Of a DNA stretch of 15,508 nucleotides, positions 6,664-13,653 are shown piece by piece. The position numbers and the translations under genes were made by a program. A model generated the notes under the pieces. The model worked only from the letters and a program-made list of their open reading frames with translations, ran no database searches and had not been told where the DNA came from. Numbering within the stretch: position 1 is the first letter of the stretch; every line of letters begins with the position of its first letter. The DNA comes from Nitrososphaerota archaeon (GTDB lineage: Archaea > Thermoproteota > Nitrososphaeria > Nitrososphaerales > UBA183): the NCBI GenBank assembly GCA_029784825.1, contig JAFMAU010000045.1, forward strand, positions 1 to 15,508, written 5' to 3'.

Positions 6664-7502
6664 TTGGCGGCCAGGCGCTCAAAGAGCACCCCCGAGTAGT
6701 TCCTGCGAAAGCCTCTGGCCCTGAGCCCGTGAATTATCGGAGACCCCTGCGGGACGAAGACCCACCGGACCTTCGCCCTCCTGCTCCACCCCAGGACAGA
6801 ATCGATGAGCTCCAAGGCATCTTCGGCGGGCCCTCCGACGAAGCAGATCTCCTCCCATGTCCAGCGCTCCCCGTACTCCCGCGTCACAGCCACCGCCTCG
6901 CCGAAGCGCCAGATGGCGCCCTCGCTGACGAGCTTCCTTATCACTTCTGGGTTGAGCGAAGCCGCGGTATAGCCGTGAAAGAAGAAGCCTCCGCCAGTCC
7001 TGTATTCCTTTGACCTTTCGATCAGGCTGATCACCGCTGGAGCGTCTTCGCTCTTCGCCCTCCTTGCGACCTTCCGTCCCCGCCGCCTCCCCTTGGGGGG
7101 CTCGTAGACGCTGAACCTCGATATCTCTTCGAACCTGATCCGGGCTATCTGCCTGTGCGCCAGGTAGTTGCGGGATCCGCTGACAAGCCTGAACACTCCG
7201 ATTCCCATCTCCTTCGCGACCTTCATCGAGTTCTCACCGAGCATGGTGGCAAGCCCTCTTCCCCGAAAGTCAGGGTGGACCCTCACCCCCTCGAACCAAG
7301 CCGAGCCGTCCTCTAGGAACCTGACCCTGTTCATGCCCACCGGGACCCCGTCCACCTCCACCACGAACATCTTCCCGTTGGGGTCTTTCATCCACCAGTC
7401 CCAGACGTAGGGGATGTAGTCGTGCCCGCCCCAGACGTCTTTGATGAAACTCATGAGCGGTTTCTTGTCCGACTGCCTCGCGGGGCGGACCCTTGCGTCC
7501 AT
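6657..7502 (-). CDS. GNAT-family N-acetyltransferase with a second, degenerate GNAT-like domain
   Basis: A 281-residue cytoplasmic protein. Residues about 4-145 are a standard GNAT domain: VRPARQSDKKPLMSFI opens it, and VRVHPDFRGRGLATMLGE (73-90) is motif A, where R80-G81-R82-G83-L84-A85 binds the acetyl-CoA pyrophosphate. NYLAHRQIARIRFEEISRF is the usual C-terminal part. A basic linker (KGRRRGRKVARR) leads to a second region, about 150-281, that starts like another GNAT (AKSEDAPAVISLIERSKEY) and ends with GLRARGFRRNYSGVLFERL. It lacks a visible pyrophosphate loop, so it probably has a structural or substrate-binding role. The acetyl acceptor is unknown. The ATG at 7502 has a TATA-like box about 26 bases upstream. 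It is transcribed away from the tRNA gene. It is followed by 3-hydroxyacyl-CoA dehydrogenase, whose promoter lies in its last codons. Confidence 0.87.
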   Translation of the reverse strand: MDARVRPARQSDKKPLMSFIKDVWGGHDYIPYVWDWWMKDPNGKMFVVEVDGVPVGMNRVRFLEDGSAWFEGVRVHPDFRGRGLATMLGENSMKVAKEMGIGVFRLVSGSRNYLAHRQIARIRFEEISRFSVYEPPKGRRRGRKVARRAKSEDAPAVISLIERSKEYRTGGGFFFHGYTAASLNPEVIRKLVSEGAIWRFGEAVAVTREYGERWTWEEICFVGGPAEDALELIDSVLGWSRRAKVRWVFVPQGSPIIHGLRARGFRRNYSGVLFERLAAKG

Positions 7503-7523
7503 CCGCCCTGCTCAATGTGGCTC

Positions 7524-7533
7524 GGTTATGAAG
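7524..7533 (-). promoter_or_regulatory. TATA-like box of the GNAT gene
   Basis: CTTCATAACC on the minus strand is centred about 26 bases before the ATG at 7502, giving a predicted leaderless transcript. Confidence 0.4.
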
Positions 7534-7537
7534 GCGC

Positions 7538-7550
7538 CTAAAGGATAAGA
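7538..7550 (+). promoter_or_regulatory. Possible TATA-like box of tRNA-Ser
   Basis: CTAAAGGATAAGA lies about 33 bases before the first base of the tRNA. This would place initiation a few bases upstream of the mature 5' end, as expected for a short 5' leader removed by RNase P. Confidence 0.35.
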
Positions 7551-7577
7551 AGACAGGATCGGACCTGGCAGAACTGC

Positions 7578-7662
7578 GCCGGGGTGGCAGAGTGGTTAAT
7601 GCGCGGGCCTTGAGAGCCCGTGACCGTTATCGGTCGCGTGGGTCCGAATCCTACCCCCGGCG
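7578..7662 (+). tRNA. tRNA-Ser (anticodon UGA)
   Basis: Folds as an intronless type II tRNA of 85 bases. The acceptor arms GCCGGGG (7578-7584) and CCCCGGC (7655-7661) pair fully. The D arm is GCA...TGC with GG in the loop. The anticodon arm CGGGC/GCCCG encloses the loop CTTGAGA, giving anticodon TGA, which reads UCA. The long variable arm GACCG-TTAT-CGGTC is typical of Ser or Leu. The discriminator is G, the archaeal serine identity base. The T stem GTGGG/CCTAC contains one G-U pair. The T loop reads TCCGAAT, with C where position 55 is normally U. CCA is not encoded; CCTTCAGG follows. It lies between the divergent GNAT gene and the cPGS-like gene. Confidence 0.95.
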
Positions 7663-7712
7663 CCTTCAGGCTCACCCGCCTAGAAGTTCTCATGTCTGGG
7701 AACCGGCTCTCT

Positions 7713-7722
7713 CGTTATATAC
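7713..7722 (+). promoter_or_regulatory. TATA box of the cPGS-like gene
   Basis: CGTTATATAC is the best match in the window to an archaeal TATA box. It predicts initiation near 7744, leaving a leader of about 10 bases before the GTG at 7754. Confidence 0.55.
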
Positions 7723-7753
7723 GGTGGCGCCGAGGCAGCTTTGGTGTTCCCAA

Positions 7754-9079
7754 GTGACAAAGAACGCCCTCATAATGGGCGCGGCTGGACGGGACTTCCA
7801 CAACTTCCTGGTATACTTCAAGGGAAACCCCGAGTACCGCGTCGTAGCCTTCACGGCCACGCAGATCCCGTACATATCTGACAGGACATTCCCCGCGTCG
7901 CTGGCTGGCCCCTCCTATCCCGAAGGCATCCCCATCTACCCGGAGGAGAGGCTCGAAGAGCTGATCGAGTCCCTGGGCGTCACCGACGTCTACTTCGCCT
8001 ACAGCGACGTGTCCGACGTGTATGTGATGAACCTGGCGTCCATCGCGCAGTCGAAGGGGGCCGGATTCCACCTACTCGGACCGAAGGACACCATGCTCAG
8101 GGCGTCCAAGCCTGTGATCGCCGTGGTCGCCAACAGGACCGGCGCAGGCAAGAGCACGATCAGCAGGATGGTCGCCGACATCCTCATCCGGATGGGGCTG
8201 AAACCCGTGGCTGTCAGGCACCCGATGCCGTACGGGGACCTCAGGGTCGCGGTGCAGAGGTTCGCGACCCACGGGGACCTGGACAGATTCCACGCCACGA
8301 TCGAAGAGAGGGAGGAGTACGAAGGCCACATCGACAAGGGAGTCGTCGTCTACGCTGGGGTCGACTACGGAGCCATACTCGCGGAGGCCGAGAAGGAAGG
8401 GGACGTGATCATCTGGGACGGAGGGAACAACGACTTCAGCTTCTACTGGCCTGACCTTACGATCACCGTGGTGGACCCGATGAGGCCCGGGGACGAGTCC
8501 AGGTACTATCCCGGAGCCACGAACGTCAGGCTGGCAGACGTCCTTGTTATCAACAAGGCGAACGTGGCCCCGAGGAAGGCGGTCGAAGCAGTCGCGAAGG
8601 CATGCCGGGCGCTCAACCCTAGGGCGACGGTCATCAGAACCAACTCGGTGGCCGCGCTCGACAAGCCCGAGCTGGTCCGCAAGAAGAGAGTCCTCGTGGT
8701 CGAGGACGGGCCTTCGGTCACCCACGGGGGCCTGTCCGAAGGCGCAGGCGCTGTCGCAGCGAGGAACGCGAAGGGGGTCCTGGTGGACCCGAGGCCGAAG
8801 GCAGTCGGCTCAATCCGCAGGGCATACCAGAGGTTCCCCAAGCTCCGCAGGGTCCTGCCTGCCCTTGGCTACAGTCCCGCACAGCTGAAAGAGCTTGAGA
8901 GGAGCATCAACGGCGTTTCTTGCGACGCAGTGGTGCTCGGCACTCCTTCCGACCTGACGCGCGTGATACGGATCCGGAAGCCGGTGGCCAGGGTCAGGTT
9001 CGAGGCGACGGAAGTGGGCGGAAAGAGGCTCGAGGCCCTAGTCCGGGCCAACGAGCGCATCCGCTCGGCCAGAGCCTAG
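7754..9079 (+). CDS. Cyclic 2,3-diphosphoglycerate synthetase-like P-loop protein (COG2403 type)
   Basis: A 441-residue cytoplasmic protein of the archaeal family often named cyclic 2,3-diphosphoglycerate synthetase, also described as a predicted GTPase. Recognisable marks in order are the N-terminal LIMGAAGRDFHNFLVYFKGN (a dinucleotide-binding-like strand and loop), TATQIPYISDRTFPASLAGP, the P-loop ANRTGAGKST (126-135), VRHPMPYGDL, TIEEREEYEGHI, WDGGNNDFSFY, VVDPMRPG, and LVINKANV, which resembles an NKxD base-recognition loop. The start is the GTG at 7754: the open frame runs back through the tRNA, but similarity begins at TKNALIMGAAG and the TATA box lies 36 bases upstream. The family's founder makes the thermoprotectant cDPG from 2,3-diphosphoglycerate and ATP. 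Many homologues are untested, so the reaction here is not certain. It converges on the CBS protein with 3 bases between stop codons. Confidence 0.82.
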   Translation: MTKNALIMGAAGRDFHNFLVYFKGNPEYRVVAFTATQIPYISDRTFPASLAGPSYPEGIPIYPEERLEELIESLGVTDVYFAYSDVSDVYVMNLASIAQSKGAGFHLLGPKDTMLRASKPVIAVVANRTGAGKSTISRMVADILIRMGLKPVAVRHPMPYGDLRVAVQRFATHGDLDRFHATIEEREEYEGHIDKGVVVYAGVDYGAILAEAEKEGDVIIWDGGNNDFSFYWPDLTITVVDPMRPGDESRYYPGATNVRLADVLVINKANVAPRKAVEAVAKACRALNPRATVIRTNSVAALDKPELVRKKRVLVVEDGPSVTHGGLSEGAGAVAARNAKGVLVDPRPKAVGSIRRAYQRFPKLRRVLPALGYSPAQLKELERSINGVSCDAVVLGTPSDLTRVIRIRKPVARVRFEATEVGGKRLEALVRANERIRSARA

Positions 9080-9082
9080 CCG

Positions 9083-9880
9083 TCAGTTCCACTGTATCCA
9101 GTCCACGCGGGGGGCGCGCGGTCGGTTCGCTGTCGCGAAGGCCTCCACCAGGTCCCTGGCTGTCACTATCCCGATTCCTTCCCCCTTCAGGACGAGCGGG
9201 AGCCGCTTGAACCCATGAAGTGCCATCGTCCCTGCAGCCTCCCTCCCTAGAATCCCGGGCTCTGCAGTCACCAGGGGACTCGACGCGACTTCTGCCACCG
9301 GCGTGTCGAGCCTTCGCCTCGGGGCGAGGACCTTCTTCAGAAGGTCCCTCTCGGTGAAGATCCCGGCCCAGCGGTCGTCCTCTGTGACGATCACGCTCCC
9401 GATCTTCCTCTCGTCCATCAGTGTCACGACCGCGTCCATGGGGGTGTCTGGAGGGACCGTGACCACCCGGGTCGAGATCACCTTCAGGATCGAGAAGTCC
9501 TCTCCCGCCCCCTTCAGGACCCTCACCAGGTCCGTCGGCGTCACCATGCCCACGAGCTCCGCCCCCTCGAACACCATCAGCCTGCTCTTCCTGTCGATCA
9601 TGGACGCCGCGGTCTCTTCAAGGGTCTGCGTCGAGTTGATGGAAGGGAATTTCGGGGACATCGCTTCGGCTATCGTCGTGGTCAAGGGATCCCTCCCCCT
9701 GGCCAGGATCCTGCTCAGAAGGTCCCTCTCGGTGAAGACTCCGCACGGCCCGAGGGCGTCGAGCGCCACGACGCTCCCGATGTTGTTCTCGTCCATCGCC
9801 CTGATTGCCTTTTCGACCGTCGAATCGAGCATGACGGTTATGACCCCCCTCCTCATGAAGTCCTTTGCCAGGGGCCCCAT
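9083..9880 (-). CDS. Four-CBS-domain (double Bateman module) protein
   Basis: A 265-residue cytoplasmic protein made only of four CBS domains, arranged as two Bateman pairs. CBS domains bind adenosyl ligands such as AMP, ATP or S-adenosylmethionine, so this is probably a ligand-sensing regulatory subunit or stand-alone regulator. Repeated motifs support the count. The first and third repeats end in GVFTERDLLSRIL and GIFTERDLLKKVL, the second in GMVTPTDLVRVL, and the fourth in GIVTARDLVEAF. Each pair starts with a short MRRGVITV or ISTRVVTV segment followed by T-V/P-MDAVVTLMDE-type helices. The two TERDLL copies share a 24-base identical DNA stretch. The start may be the ATG at 9880 or an in-frame TTG at 9892, which has GGGAG a few bases upstream. 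No catalytic domain is attached. Its partner is not evident from the neighbours. Confidence 0.9.
   Translation of the reverse strand: MGPLAKDFMRRGVITVMLDSTVEKAIRAMDENNIGSVVALDALGPCGVFTERDLLSRILARGRDPLTTTIAEAMSPKFPSINSTQTLEETAASMIDRKSRLMVFEGAELVGMVTPTDLVRVLKGAGEDFSILKVISTRVVTVPPDTPMDAVVTLMDERKIGSVIVTEDDRWAGIFTERDLLKKVLAPRRRLDTPVAEVASSPLVTAEPGILGREAAGTMALHGFKRLPLVLKGEGIGIVTARDLVEAFATANRPRAPRVDWIQWN
9337..9360. repeat. Direct repeat copy 1 (24 bases, identical to 9715-9738)
   Basis: This stretch is identical to 9715-9738, exactly 378 bases (126 codons) apart. It encodes the FTERDLL motif of CBS repeat 3, and the other copy encodes that of repeat 1. The repeat reflects internal duplication of the Bateman module. 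Confidence 0.85.
9715..9738. repeat. Direct repeat copy 2 (24 bases, identical to 9337-9360)
   Basis: Partner of the copy at 9337-9360. It encodes FTERDLL of the first CBS repeat. Identity at synonymous positions over 24 bases suggests either recent duplication, gene conversion or strong codon bias. Confidence 0.85.
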
Positions 9881-9920
9881 GTGACGCTGCAAGAATACTC
9901 CCGTGAATTGCTCCCCTGCT

Positions 9921-9931
9921 TCATATTAAAC
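9921..9931 (-). promoter_or_regulatory. TATA box of the CBS-protein gene
   Basis: GTTTAATATGA on the minus strand is a good archaeal TATA match, followed by a predicted start site near 9900. The leader would be about 8 bases to the TTG at 9892 or 20 to the ATG at 9880. Nothing else is apparent in the 9893-9987 gap. Confidence 0.5.
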
Positions 9932-9987
9932 GGGGGGCACAATTCCCAAAGTTGAGAAGCCGAGGCGGTCGGGTCTAGGCGCCGCTC

Positions 9988-11580
9988 CTAGAAGACCAGT
10001 TCTCTGCCGCTTCTCCCGTCGATGAGCACCTGCCTGTGCTTCCTCCTCACGACCAGCTCCACCCTGAACACCGGGTAGAGGAACGGCTCGAAGCTGTCAA
10101 CGTCTGCGCCCTCCCAGAGGCCCTTGACCGCGTCTCTCACGTCCGCCTCCCTGATCTTGGGATGCACGATCCTCGCCTTCTCGACGTCCACCGGCTCCAG
10201 TTCAAGCGGGACGAACCTTGAAGGCTCCCCTGGCAGATCGGTCAGCCTCCTGTAGAGCTTCCGGTTCCTGACCTCGATCGTCCTCACGAGGCGCTTGTCG
10301 TTGAGGTGGTTGAGAACCCTGGAGACAGACGACTTCGACTCCCCCAGGGCGCTGGCGACGTCGATAGCGCTGGTGTCGCTCTCCGGTTTCACCTCCCGGA
10401 GGACTTCGACCTGGAGCGTCGTGAGCCCCAGCAGCTTCTCAAACCCCTTTACGATGTCTAGTCCTCTGTCGATCGACACCTCCTTCCCGGTCACCCCGTC
10501 GAGGTAGGCGTACATCGTCTCGAACCTCCGCTTTAGGAACCCCCTCCTCTTCCTGATCCCCAACTGGACGAGCGTCCTGAACTGGGGGACGACGCCTGTG
10601 ACCGCTTCCCTTGGACCGAATATCCCAAAGCTCCGTTCCCGCCTCACAATCATCGGAAGGTCGTCAGCCTTGATCGATGGCGGAAGCCCGAGCGCCACCT
10701 TCCCTCCCTGGGATCCTCCCGCCTCTTCGTCCGCTTCCTGGTCCGCCTTCAGGTTCATCGGCCCGACATATTTCTTCACCATTCTCTTAGAAAGGGAGGG
10801 AGTCACTCCGCCTGGCACGGTCACCCTCTTCCTTATCGTGACCAGGGACGGTGACTGCGCGAACCCCCCCATCGCAAAGAACTGCCCCGCCTTGAGCGTC
10901 GTGAGCTGCTTCGGCAGCCCCTTCCCGGGGAAGAACTGCTCTACCGACTGGAGGTCGTTCTGTATTATCAGCTTCCCGATGAGCTGGTTCCCGCACTGGC
11001 TCAGGACGTTCTTGTCAACCAGCGAAGGGCGCTGGGAGCAGATCATGATCCCCAGGCCCCTCTTCCTCCCCCTGCGAGCCACCTCGGAGAAGATTGGCAC
11101 CCTCTGCCCGTACTGAGGGATGAACTTGTCCGCCTCTTCGACGACGAGCAGGTACGGGGTCTTCCTCTCGGTGAGCGTTTCGTAGAGGGCCTGCACGAAG
11201 GTTGCCATCTTCTCCTTGGGGTCCGAGAGGTCGGAAACGTCCAGTATGAGCGGGGATATGTCGGGGGCCTGCCTGGCGAGGTCCCTGAGATCGAGCCCAT
11301 CCCAGGAGATGTCGCTGTCCTGCTCGTCTCCGACCCATATCGCCTCGAACTTCTCCTTGAGCCCCGTGTGCTCCCCTTCAGTGTCTATGATCGCGAAAGG
11401 AACTTCGTTCCTGCAGAGCTCTTCGCAAAGGACCCCCACCGTGTAGCTCTTGCCGCTCCCGCTGCTCCCCAGGACGCAGGTCCTCCCGGTCACCACGAGG
11501 TTCGCGTCTACGGTGAAGGGCCCCGATGGGGCCGTACCTATGCTCAGGGATGAAGGCTGCTCTGGGGTCTGGTCCGGCAT
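9988..11580 (-). CDS. HerA/FtsK-like ATPase (DUF87 type) with C-terminal winged helix
   Basis: A 530-residue cytoplasmic ATPase of the HerA-FtsK superfamily, likely a DNA-translocating or DNA-bound motor. Walker A is GSSGSGKSYT (38-47), Walker B is YLLVVEEADKF (143-153), and FSEVARRGRKRGLGIMICSQRPS (from 164) carries the arginine-rich and sensor segments. The first 37 residues are too short for the HAS-barrel of classical HerA. After a charged linker (about 278-300), residues about 383-446 form a MarR/ArsR-like winged helix (LTTLQVEVLREV, then DVASALGESKSSVSRVLNHL, then a basic wing). The final roughly 30 residues (YPVFRVELVVRRKHRQVLID) look like a small beta domain. ATG at 11580 is chosen because it follows a TATA-like box by about 35 bases; ATG at 11631 is possible, and the longer open frame overlaps the divergent gene. 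No NurA nuclease lies beside it, so a role in end resection is not supported by context. Confidence 0.87.
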   Translation of the reverse strand: MPDQTPEQPSSLSIGTAPSGPFTVDANLVVTGRTCVLGSSGSGKSYTVGVLCEELCRNEVPFAIIDTEGEHTGLKEKFEAIWVGDEQDSDISWDGLDLRDLARQAPDISPLILDVSDLSDPKEKMATFVQALYETLTERKTPYLLVVEEADKFIPQYGQRVPIFSEVARRGRKRGLGIMICSQRPSLVDKNVLSQCGNQLIGKLIIQNDLQSVEQFFPGKGLPKQLTTLKAGQFFAMGGFAQSPSLVTIRKRVTVPGGVTPSLSKRMVKKYVGPMNLKADQEADEEAGGSQGGKVALGLPPSIKADDLPMIVRRERSFGIFGPREAVTGVVPQFRTLVQLGIRKRRGFLKRRFETMYAYLDGVTGKEVSIDRGLDIVKGFEKLLGLTTLQVEVLREVKPESDTSAIDVASALGESKSSVSRVLNHLNDKRLVRTIEVRNRKLYRRLTDLPGEPSRFVPLELEPVDVEKARIVHPKIREADVRDAVKGLWEGADVDSFEPFLYPVFRVELVVRRKHRQVLIDGRSGRELVF

Positions 11581-11610
11581 TCCTCTGCGTCGGGACCCCG
11601 CGCTCGGGGG

Positions 11611-11620
11611 TAAAATTGTT
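11611..11620 (-). promoter_or_regulatory. TATA-like box of the HerA-like ATPase gene
   Basis: AACAATTTTA on the minus strand is the only A/T-rich run close upstream. It predicts a start site near 11589, about 9 bases before the ATG at 11580. This helped choose that start over the ATG at 11631. Confidence 0.4.
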
Positions 11621-11667
11621 GCGGAAGCCATCTGGGCGGACCCGGGGGTGCTCTCCGGTGACAAGCT

Positions 11668-11678
11668 CTTATCATAAT
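11668..11678 (+). promoter_or_regulatory. TATA-like box of the PaaI-like gene
   Basis: CTTATCATAAT is centred about 25 bases before the GTG at 11699, predicting a leaderless GTG-initiated mRNA for the hotdog protein and amidase unit. Confidence 0.45.
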
Positions 11679-11698
11679 GGGAAGAGACGCCTCTGGCC

Positions 11699-12175
11699 GT
11701 GACCGAGAAACCGACCGGGAGTTTGCAGGACCGATACGCCCCCAACGGGGTGTGCTTCGGCTGCGGGCCTAAGAACGGGGGCGGCCTCCGTCTGAAGAGC
11801 TTCCCAGACGGGGACTCGGTCGTCGCCGACTGGACTCCGGGGAAGGACCACGTCGCCTTCGGGAATTTCGGGAGCGGAGGCATCATCTCGGTCCTCCTCG
11901 ACTGCCACGGGAACTGGGCTGCGACCCATGCCCTGATGCGATCCAGGGGCCTGTCGTCTGCGCCCGGAACGGTGACCGCCCAGTACACCGTGAGGTTCCT
12001 GAAGCCCTCGGCGATAGACAATAGTTGGCATCTGACCGCCCGGGCCACCAAGATCGAGGGGGACAAGGTGAGCGTGTCGGGCGAGCTGACGGTCGGCGGG
12101 GCAGTCACGGCGACCATGGAGGGGACCTTCGTGGCTGTGAAGAAGGGCCACCCTGCGTACTATCGCTGGCGCTAG
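11699..12175 (+). CDS. PaaI-like hotdog-fold thioesterase
   Basis: A 158-residue single hotdog-domain protein, probably an acyl-CoA thioesterase of the PaaI/THEM4-like group. The N-terminal NGVCFGCGPKNGGGLRLK (16-33) is the C-F-x-C-G-P-x-N-x-x-GL motif that opens many of these proteins. GSGGIISVLLDCHGNWAA (58-75) is the central helix with the conserved Asp68. TVTAQYTVRFLKPSAID and the following strands complete the fold. The His usual in the HGG turn is Ser59 here, which could alter or weaken catalysis. The GTG start is set by the TATA-like box 25 bases upstream. The amidase begins 12 bases after its stop, so the two probably form an operon. It diverges from the HerA-like ATPase. It is a second, distinct thioesterase type in this window, unlike the YbgC-type enzyme at 5350-5754. 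Confidence 0.83.
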   Translation: MTEKPTGSLQDRYAPNGVCFGCGPKNGGGLRLKSFPDGDSVVADWTPGKDHVAFGNFGSGGIISVLLDCHGNWAATHALMRSRGLSSAPGTVTAQYTVRFLKPSAIDNSWHLTARATKIEGDKVSVSGELTVGGAVTATMEGTFVAVKKGHPAYYRWR

Positions 12176-12187
12176 CAGGCTGGTCAA

Positions 12188-13597
12188 TTGGCCTCAGCAG
12201 CGTCGGGCTTCCCGAGGACCGTCCGGGGTCTGGCCTCTTCATACCGGGATGGCTCTCTCCTCCCGTCAGCCGCGACTCTCGACTGCCTTCAAAGGATCGC
12301 GTCGCTGAACGGGACGCTGAACGCGTTCATCACCGTGCTCAAGGAATCTGCGCTCAGGCAGGCAGCGGAGTCGGACCTGCGGTTCAAAGCTGGGGCCTCC
12401 CTCGGCCCCCTCGACGGAATCCCAGTCGCGGTCAAGGACCTGATCTACATCGAAGGGACGAAGTGCACCGCCGGATCCAGGGTGCTGGCCGACAACGTCG
12501 CCACCTATGACGCTGAGGTCGTAAGGAGGCTGAAGGCTGCCGGAGCGGTCCTCATCGGCACCACGAACCTCCACGAGTTCGCTGCAGGGACCACCAACGT
12601 GAACCCGCACTTCGGCTCCGTCAGGAACCCCTGGGACGCCAGGCGCATGTCTGGGGGTTCGAGCGGAGGGTCCGCGGCCGCGGTGGCTGCTGGGATGGCT
12701 CCAGTGGCGCTGGGGACAGACACCGGCGGCTCCGTCAGGATACCGGCGGCATTCTGCGGGGTCCTGGGCCTCAAGCCCACCTACGGCAGGGTGAGCAGGC
12801 TCGGCGTAATCCCGCTCGCGCCGTCCCTGGATGTCGTCGGGGTCATCTCGGCCTCCGCGTGGGACGCGGCCGCTCTGCTGCAGTCCATCTCTGGGCACGA
12901 GGTCGGTGACCTGACCACGGTCGAGACCGAGCCTTCGGACTACCTCAGCGCGCTCTCCGGGCCCTTCTCCCCCCCGCGCATCGGCGTTGTAGGAGGATAC
13001 TTCGAGGAGAGCATCGACCCGGCCGTCGAAGAGAATCTCTCCAGGTTCGTCTCGAGGCTGGAGGAGCTGGGCTGCACCGCTGAGAAGGTCGCCCCCGACT
13101 GGATTTCCGAGGCGTACGACAGGTGGGTCCCGATAAGGCGGGCGGAGGCCACCGCCTTCCACCTGAAGTGGCTCCAGTCTTCGCCCGAACTATACGGGGA
13201 TGACGTCAGAGCGCTCCTCGAGCAGGGGAGGGACATCTCCGCGGTCAGCTACGTGTCGGCCATAAACGCCCGACCTTCGATCATGGAGCGCTTCGCGGCG
13301 ACCATGGGGGGCTTCGACATGCTCGCCCTCCCCACGACCACTGTCTCGGCCCCTCTCCTGGACCAGTCGACGGTGAACGTGAAAGGCAGGGACATGCCCG
13401 TGTACTCTGCCCTGAACAGGCTACCGATCCCCTTCAACTACGTCGGGTGCCCAGTCCTTTCCATGCCCTCGGGGTCGTGCAACGGCACCCCGCTAGGCGT
13501 CCAGCTCGCTGGGAGGCTGTTCGACGAAGGAGGGCTCCTGCGCCTTGCCCACGCATACGAGGAGAGGTTCGGTCCCCACCCCTCCCCTCCTGCCTAG
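12188..13597 (+). CDS. Amidase signature family hydrolase
   Basis: A 469-residue Ser-cisSer-Lys amidase that hydrolyses an amide to acid and ammonia. The catalytic triad is visible and correctly spaced: Lys83 in PVAVKDLI, Ser158 in MSGGSSGGSAAA, and nucleophile Ser182 in GTDTGGSVRIPAAFCG. TNLHEFAAGTTNVNPHFG and NPWDARRMSGG match general amidases more than the glutaminyl-tRNA amidotransferase subunit GatA, although the length would suit GatA. No gatB or gatC is nearby, so I do not call it gatA. The start is a TTG at 12188, 12 bases after the hotdog stop codon. No better in-frame start precedes it and the N-terminus LASSYRDGSLLPSAATLDCL fits the family. Co-transcription with the thioesterase suggests both process the same acyl compounds, for example amide to acid, but the substrate is unknown. 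Confidence 0.9.
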   Translation: MASAASGFPRTVRGLASSYRDGSLLPSAATLDCLQRIASLNGTLNAFITVLKESALRQAAESDLRFKAGASLGPLDGIPVAVKDLIYIEGTKCTAGSRVLADNVATYDAEVVRRLKAAGAVLIGTTNLHEFAAGTTNVNPHFGSVRNPWDARRMSGGSSGGSAAAVAAGMAPVALGTDTGGSVRIPAAFCGVLGLKPTYGRVSRLGVIPLAPSLDVVGVISASAWDAAALLQSISGHEVGDLTTVETEPSDYLSALSGPFSPPRIGVVGGYFEESIDPAVEENLSRFVSRLEELGCTAEKVAPDWISEAYDRWVPIRRAEATAFHLKWLQSSPELYGDDVRALLEQGRDISAVSYVSAINARPSIMERFAATMGGFDMLALPTTTVSAPLLDQSTVNVKGRDMPVYSALNRLPIPFNYVGCPVLSMPSGSCNGTPLGVQLAGRLFDEGGLLRLAHAYEERFGPHPSPPA

Positions 13598-13609
13598 GCG
13601 CGCCGACTC

Positions 13610-13620
13610 CTTAATATCAA
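13610..13620 (+). promoter_or_regulatory. TATA box of the small membrane protein gene
   Basis: CTTAATATCAA follows the amidase stop directly. It predicts initiation near 13641 and a leader of about 13 bases to the TTG at 13654, or 37 to the ATG at 13678. Confidence 0.45.
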
Positions 13621-13653
13621 ACCCGGAGGCGGGGATGCTAGGCAGACGTCGTT

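Noticed and set aside
7592..7753. Open frame extending the cPGS-like protein back into the tRNA gene
   Set aside because: The first part is the translation of tRNA-Ser. The family N-terminus and the TATA box at 7713-7722 place the start at 7754.
11581..12117. N-terminal extension of the HerA-like frame across the hotdog gene
   Set aside because: The extension is antisense to a recognisable hotdog protein and looks non-biological (proline/serine-rich).
12188..13597. GatA subunit of aspartyl/glutamyl-tRNA amidotransferase
   Set aside because: The triad fits both, but the motif context (TNLHEFAAGTTNVNPHFG) is that of general amidases and gatB and gatC are not adjacent. A phylogeny would be needed to exclude GatA fully.
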